Origin: an uncultured Eubacterium sp.
Lineage (GTDB): Bacteria > Bacillota > Clostridia > Lachnospirales > Lachnospiraceae
NCBI GenBank assembly: GCA_910578975.1
Contig: CAJTRZ010000003.1
Location: forward strand, 183,542-247,541
Reading direction: 5' to 3'
DNA length: 64,000 nt
The notes under the pieces: generated by a model
The model's database searches: none
Told to the model about the DNA's origin: nothing
What the model saw: the letters and a program-made list of their open reading frames with translations, nothing else
Part shown: positions 61,859-64,000 of the stretch, in pieces
How positions within the stretch are numbered: the first letter of the stretch is position 1
Layout of the letters: each line of letters begins with the position of its first letter
Program-made: the position numbers and the translations under genes

Positions 61859-63457
61859 ATGTCAGTAAAGTACGTTTTTGTAACAGGCGGCGTAGTTTCC
61901 GGTCTCGGAAAAGGTATTACCGCTGCATCACTTGGCAGACTTCTGAAAGCCCGCGGCTACAAAGTAACCATGCAGAAGTTTGATCCCTACATCAACATTG
62001 ATCCGGGTACTATGAACCCAGTTCAGCACGGTGAGGTTTTTGTAACTGATGATGGTGCTGAAACCGACCTCGACCTTGGACACTATGAAAGATTTATTGA
62101 TGAAAGTTTAACCAAAAATTCCAATGTGACCACCGGTAAAGTTTACTGGTCTGTCCTAGAGAAAGAAAGGCATGGAGATTTTGGCGGTGGAACCGTTCAG
62201 GTTATTCCACATATAACAAATGAAATTAAAAGTCGTTTTTATCGGAGTCTCAGTGAAGAAACCGAAATAGCAATCATTGAAGTGGGAGGTACAGTTGGGG
62301 ATATCGAATCACAGCCTTATATCGAGGCAATACGCCAATTCCAACATGATGTAGGACATGAAAACTGTATATTAATTCATGTTGCACTTATGGTTTATCT
62401 GCCTGCTTCCGAGGAGATGAAGACAAAACCGATTCAAATGAGTGTTAAAGAATTACAACGCCTTGGCATCCAGCCTGATATTGTAGTCTGTCGTACAGAA
62501 TATGAAATCAACGAAGGTTTAAAAGATAAAATAAGCTTATTCTGTAATGTTCCTTCCAGCCATGTTGTGCAGAATCTCACAGTAGATATGCTTTATGAAG
62601 CACCACTTGCCATGGAAAGAGAACACTTGGCTGAAATCGCGTGTGAATGTCTGAAATTAGAATGCCCTGAACCGGATCTTGAAGATTGGAAAACAATGGT
62701 AGAGTCAGCAAAAAATCCGACACAGGAAGTCACTGTAGCATTGGTAGGAAAATATATTGCTCTTCATGATGCTTATATCAGCGTAGTAGAATCTTTAAAG
62801 CACGCAGGATACCCTAATCATACTACGGTGAATATTAAATGGGTCGACTCCGAGACGATCACTAATGAAAACGCACATGACATATTTGCAGATGTTTCCG
62901 GTATTCTTGTTCCTGGAGGTTTTGGTAAGCGTGGTATAGATGGAAAGCTCGCCTCAATAAAATATGCAAGAGAAAATAATATTCCATTTTTAGGACTTTG
63001 TCTTGGCATGCAGTTATCTATTGTGGAATTTGCAAGAAACGTACTAGGATATAGAGATGCACACAGTATCGAATTAAATCCTTCCACAACACATCCGGTT
63101 ATCAGCCTTATGCCTGATCAGGAAGGTATTACGGATATTGGAGGTACTTTAAGGCTTGGATCTTATCCTTGTGTTCTTGATAAAGACAGCAGAGCCTTCC
63201 AATTATATAAAAGTGAGCTGATACATGAGCGTCACCGTCATAGATATGAAGTAAATAATGATTATAGAAACGATTTGACAGCAAAGGGCATGAAGCTCTC
63301 CGGCATTTCACCTGATGGACGCATCGTTGAGATGATTGAAATTCCGTCACACGTATTTTTTGTTGCCACTCAGGCACATCCGGAACTAAAGAGCCGTCCA
63401 AACAGACCACATCCTTTATTCCTTGGGTTTGTGGAGGCCGCAATTAAAAATAAATAA
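61859..63457 (+). CDS. pyrG: CTP synthase
   Basis: The 532-residue protein has the N-terminal amidoligase domain (VFVTGGVVSGLGKGITAASLGRLLK, FDPYINIDPGTMNP) and a C-terminal class I glutamine amidotransferase domain with FLGLCLGMQLSIVEFARN as the Cys site and the His/Glu in HPELKSRPNRPHP. AGGAGG precedes the ATG. The leader of about 270 bases shows no clear pyrG attenuator. Confidence 0.97.
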   Translation: MSVKYVFVTGGVVSGLGKGITAASLGRLLKARGYKVTMQKFDPYINIDPGTMNPVQHGEVFVTDDGAETDLDLGHYERFIDESLTKNSNVTTGKVYWSVLEKERHGDFGGGTVQVIPHITNEIKSRFYRSLSEETEIAIIEVGGTVGDIESQPYIEAIRQFQHDVGHENCILIHVALMVYLPASEEMKTKPIQMSVKELQRLGIQPDIVVCRTEYEINEGLKDKISLFCNVPSSHVVQNLTVDMLYEAPLAMEREHLAEIACECLKLECPEPDLEDWKTMVESAKNPTQEVTVALVGKYIALHDAYISVVESLKHAGYPNHTTVNIKWVDSETITNENAHDIFADVSGILVPGGFGKRGIDGKLASIKYARENNIPFLGLCLGMQLSIVEFARNVLGYRDAHSIELNPSTTHPVISLMPDQEGITDIGGTLRLGSYPCVLDKDSRAFQLYKSELIHERHRHRYEVNNDYRNDLTAKGMKLSGISPDGRIVEMIEIPSHVFFVATQAHPELKSRPNRPHPLFLGFVEAAIKNK

Positions 63458-63475
63458 TAAAATTCCAGTTGTAGA

Positions 63476-63727
63476 GGTGGGGAGAATATAAAAGAATACA
63501 CTTGAAAACTGAATTTTAGAAACATTTGTTAATAGAAAAAAGAGAATTAATTTTTAAGTACCGACTTCATTTTCGAAAAAATCTTGATGATTTTTTCTCA
63601 AGTAAGTCTTAAAATCTGATTTTGTAAATCAGATTTTAGCTTAACTCTCAATTCTCTTTTTTCTATACAAATTTGTTTCTAAAATTCAATGTTTCCTACG
63701 TGTATTCCTTTTATATCTCTTCCCACC
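63476..63727. repeat. Long imperfect inverted repeat (about 85-bp arms)
   Basis: The left arm (63476-63560) and the complement of the right arm (63640-63727) share GGTGGG-AGA-ATATAAAAG, GAATACAC, TGAATTTTAGAAAC and TAGAAAAAAGAGAATT in order. The centre holds two further perfect stems, AAAAAATC/GATTTTTT near 63576-63597 and AAAATCTGATTT/AAATCAGATTTT at 63611-63637. The structure may also end pyrG transcription. Confidence 0.75.
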
Positions 63728-63785
63728 ATCACAAATCGAAAATTTATTGATTGTAATTGTTGTGGTAAAGAACTTTCACTGCTGA
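63689..63785 (-). repeat. Repeat-family block shared with 31091-31187
   Basis: Reverse-complemented, this block differs from 31091-31187 at about eight of 97 positions. It sits between the giant hairpin and the third array. In one minus-strand frame it reads through HIFCVHYF and SLPQQLQSIN to GRDIKGIHVGNI and then a stop. Confidence 0.75.
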
Positions 63786-63827
63786 AGTAATGTACACAGA
63801 AGATATGCTTCCCTCCATAAAACACAT

Positions 63828-64000
63828 TTACATATATAAAGTATTATTTTTTGAATCTGCATATGTATTTTTAACATCCTATCCTGCTTTATTATATTGA
63901 TTTACATATATTGGCTCTTATTTTTTTTATTTATATATGTAATAAATTTTCATCTCCCATGAATTTTAAACTTTTTTTACATATGTATTTTGTAGTTTGA
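63828..64000 (-). repeat. 74-bp tandem array, copy 3, partial
   Basis: TTACATATA at 63828 and 63902 and TTACATATG at about 63977 are 74 and 75 bp apart. The inverted partners CATATGTAT (63860) and TATATGTAA (63934) are each 32 bp after their mates. The array continues out of the window. The adjacent flank (63780-63827) is the reverse complement of the flank of copy 2. Confidence 0.78.

Larger units (their letters stand above)
63458..64000. other. Gene-free end region: giant hairpin and third repeat array
   Basis: No gene is supported. The stretch has a 250-bp imperfect inverted repeat, the repeat-family block also found at 31 kb, and the third 74-bp array, which runs past the window edge. 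Confidence 0.7.

Overview
The window is low-GC chromosomal DNA, most likely from a strictly anaerobic Firmicute of the Clostridia. A Lachnospiraceae-like gut organism fits best. The reasons are the type II fatty-acid cluster that uses FabK, the hprK-rapZ-whiA-Crh-like block, a pyruvate formate-lyase locus, an indolepyruvate:ferredoxin oxidoreductase, a fused PotCD transporter and strong AGGAGG-type ribosome binding sites. This assignment rests on gene content and protein motifs read by eye; no search was run.

Layout. 1-1185: the start of a secreted protein with a Thr/Pro/Glu/Ser repeat, cut by the window edge. 1.5-4.6 kb: tRNA-Gln, then a small unexplained cassette (S26-type peptidase, PqqD-like peptide-binding protein, HPr-kinase-like protein) and a DUF815 ATPase. 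4.8-5.6 kb: a small membrane gene broken by an in-frame TGA, then the first 74-bp repeat array. 5.7-10.5 kb: a fermentation locus in which pyruvate formate-lyase is split into a 682-residue body and a separate 82-residue glycyl-radical protein with the activase between them. A nitroreductase lies upstream and a Crp/Fnr-type regulator is divergent. 10.7-29.2 kb: housekeeping genes (uraA, trmL, aminotransferase/Lrp pair, VanW, exonuclease, radical SAM, GH16, tRNA-Gly and tRNA-Phe, pgsA, potABCD, YfhO).

29.4-31.3 kb is an accessory island. It has a second 74-bp array, a sigma-factor gene typical of integrative elements, a small orphan gene and a fragment of the same repeat family. 31.3-38 kb: an aryl/acyl-CoA ligase, an amidohydrolase, a Fic protein, iorA/iorB and a TetR regulator. 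38.1-48.5 kb: a complete fab/acc operon (fabH-acpP-fabK-fabD-fabG-fabF-accB-fabZ-accC-accDA-fabK-like) with AccD and AccA fused. 48.8-51.3 kb: a large secreted GH64 beta-1,3-glucanase with CBM56-like and beta/gamma-crystallin modules. 52.3-59.3 kb: crh-like, whiA, rapZ, murB, ROK glucokinase, hprK and uvrC. 59.7-63.5 kb: ftsH and pyrG. 63.5-64 kb: a giant imperfect hairpin and a third 74-bp array that runs off the window.

The least explained signal is the family of arrays at 5.26, 29.5 and 63.8 kb. Pairs of inverted 9-mers (TTACATRTA ... TAYATGTAA) lie 32 bp apart and recur every 74 bp in all three places, although the DNA between them has diverged. 32, 42 and 74 bp are close to 3, 4 and 7 helical turns. 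Other notable points are the split pyruvate formate-lyase, an HPr paralogue with Glu at the phospho-His15 position, and the orphan RRE/kinase/peptidase cassette.
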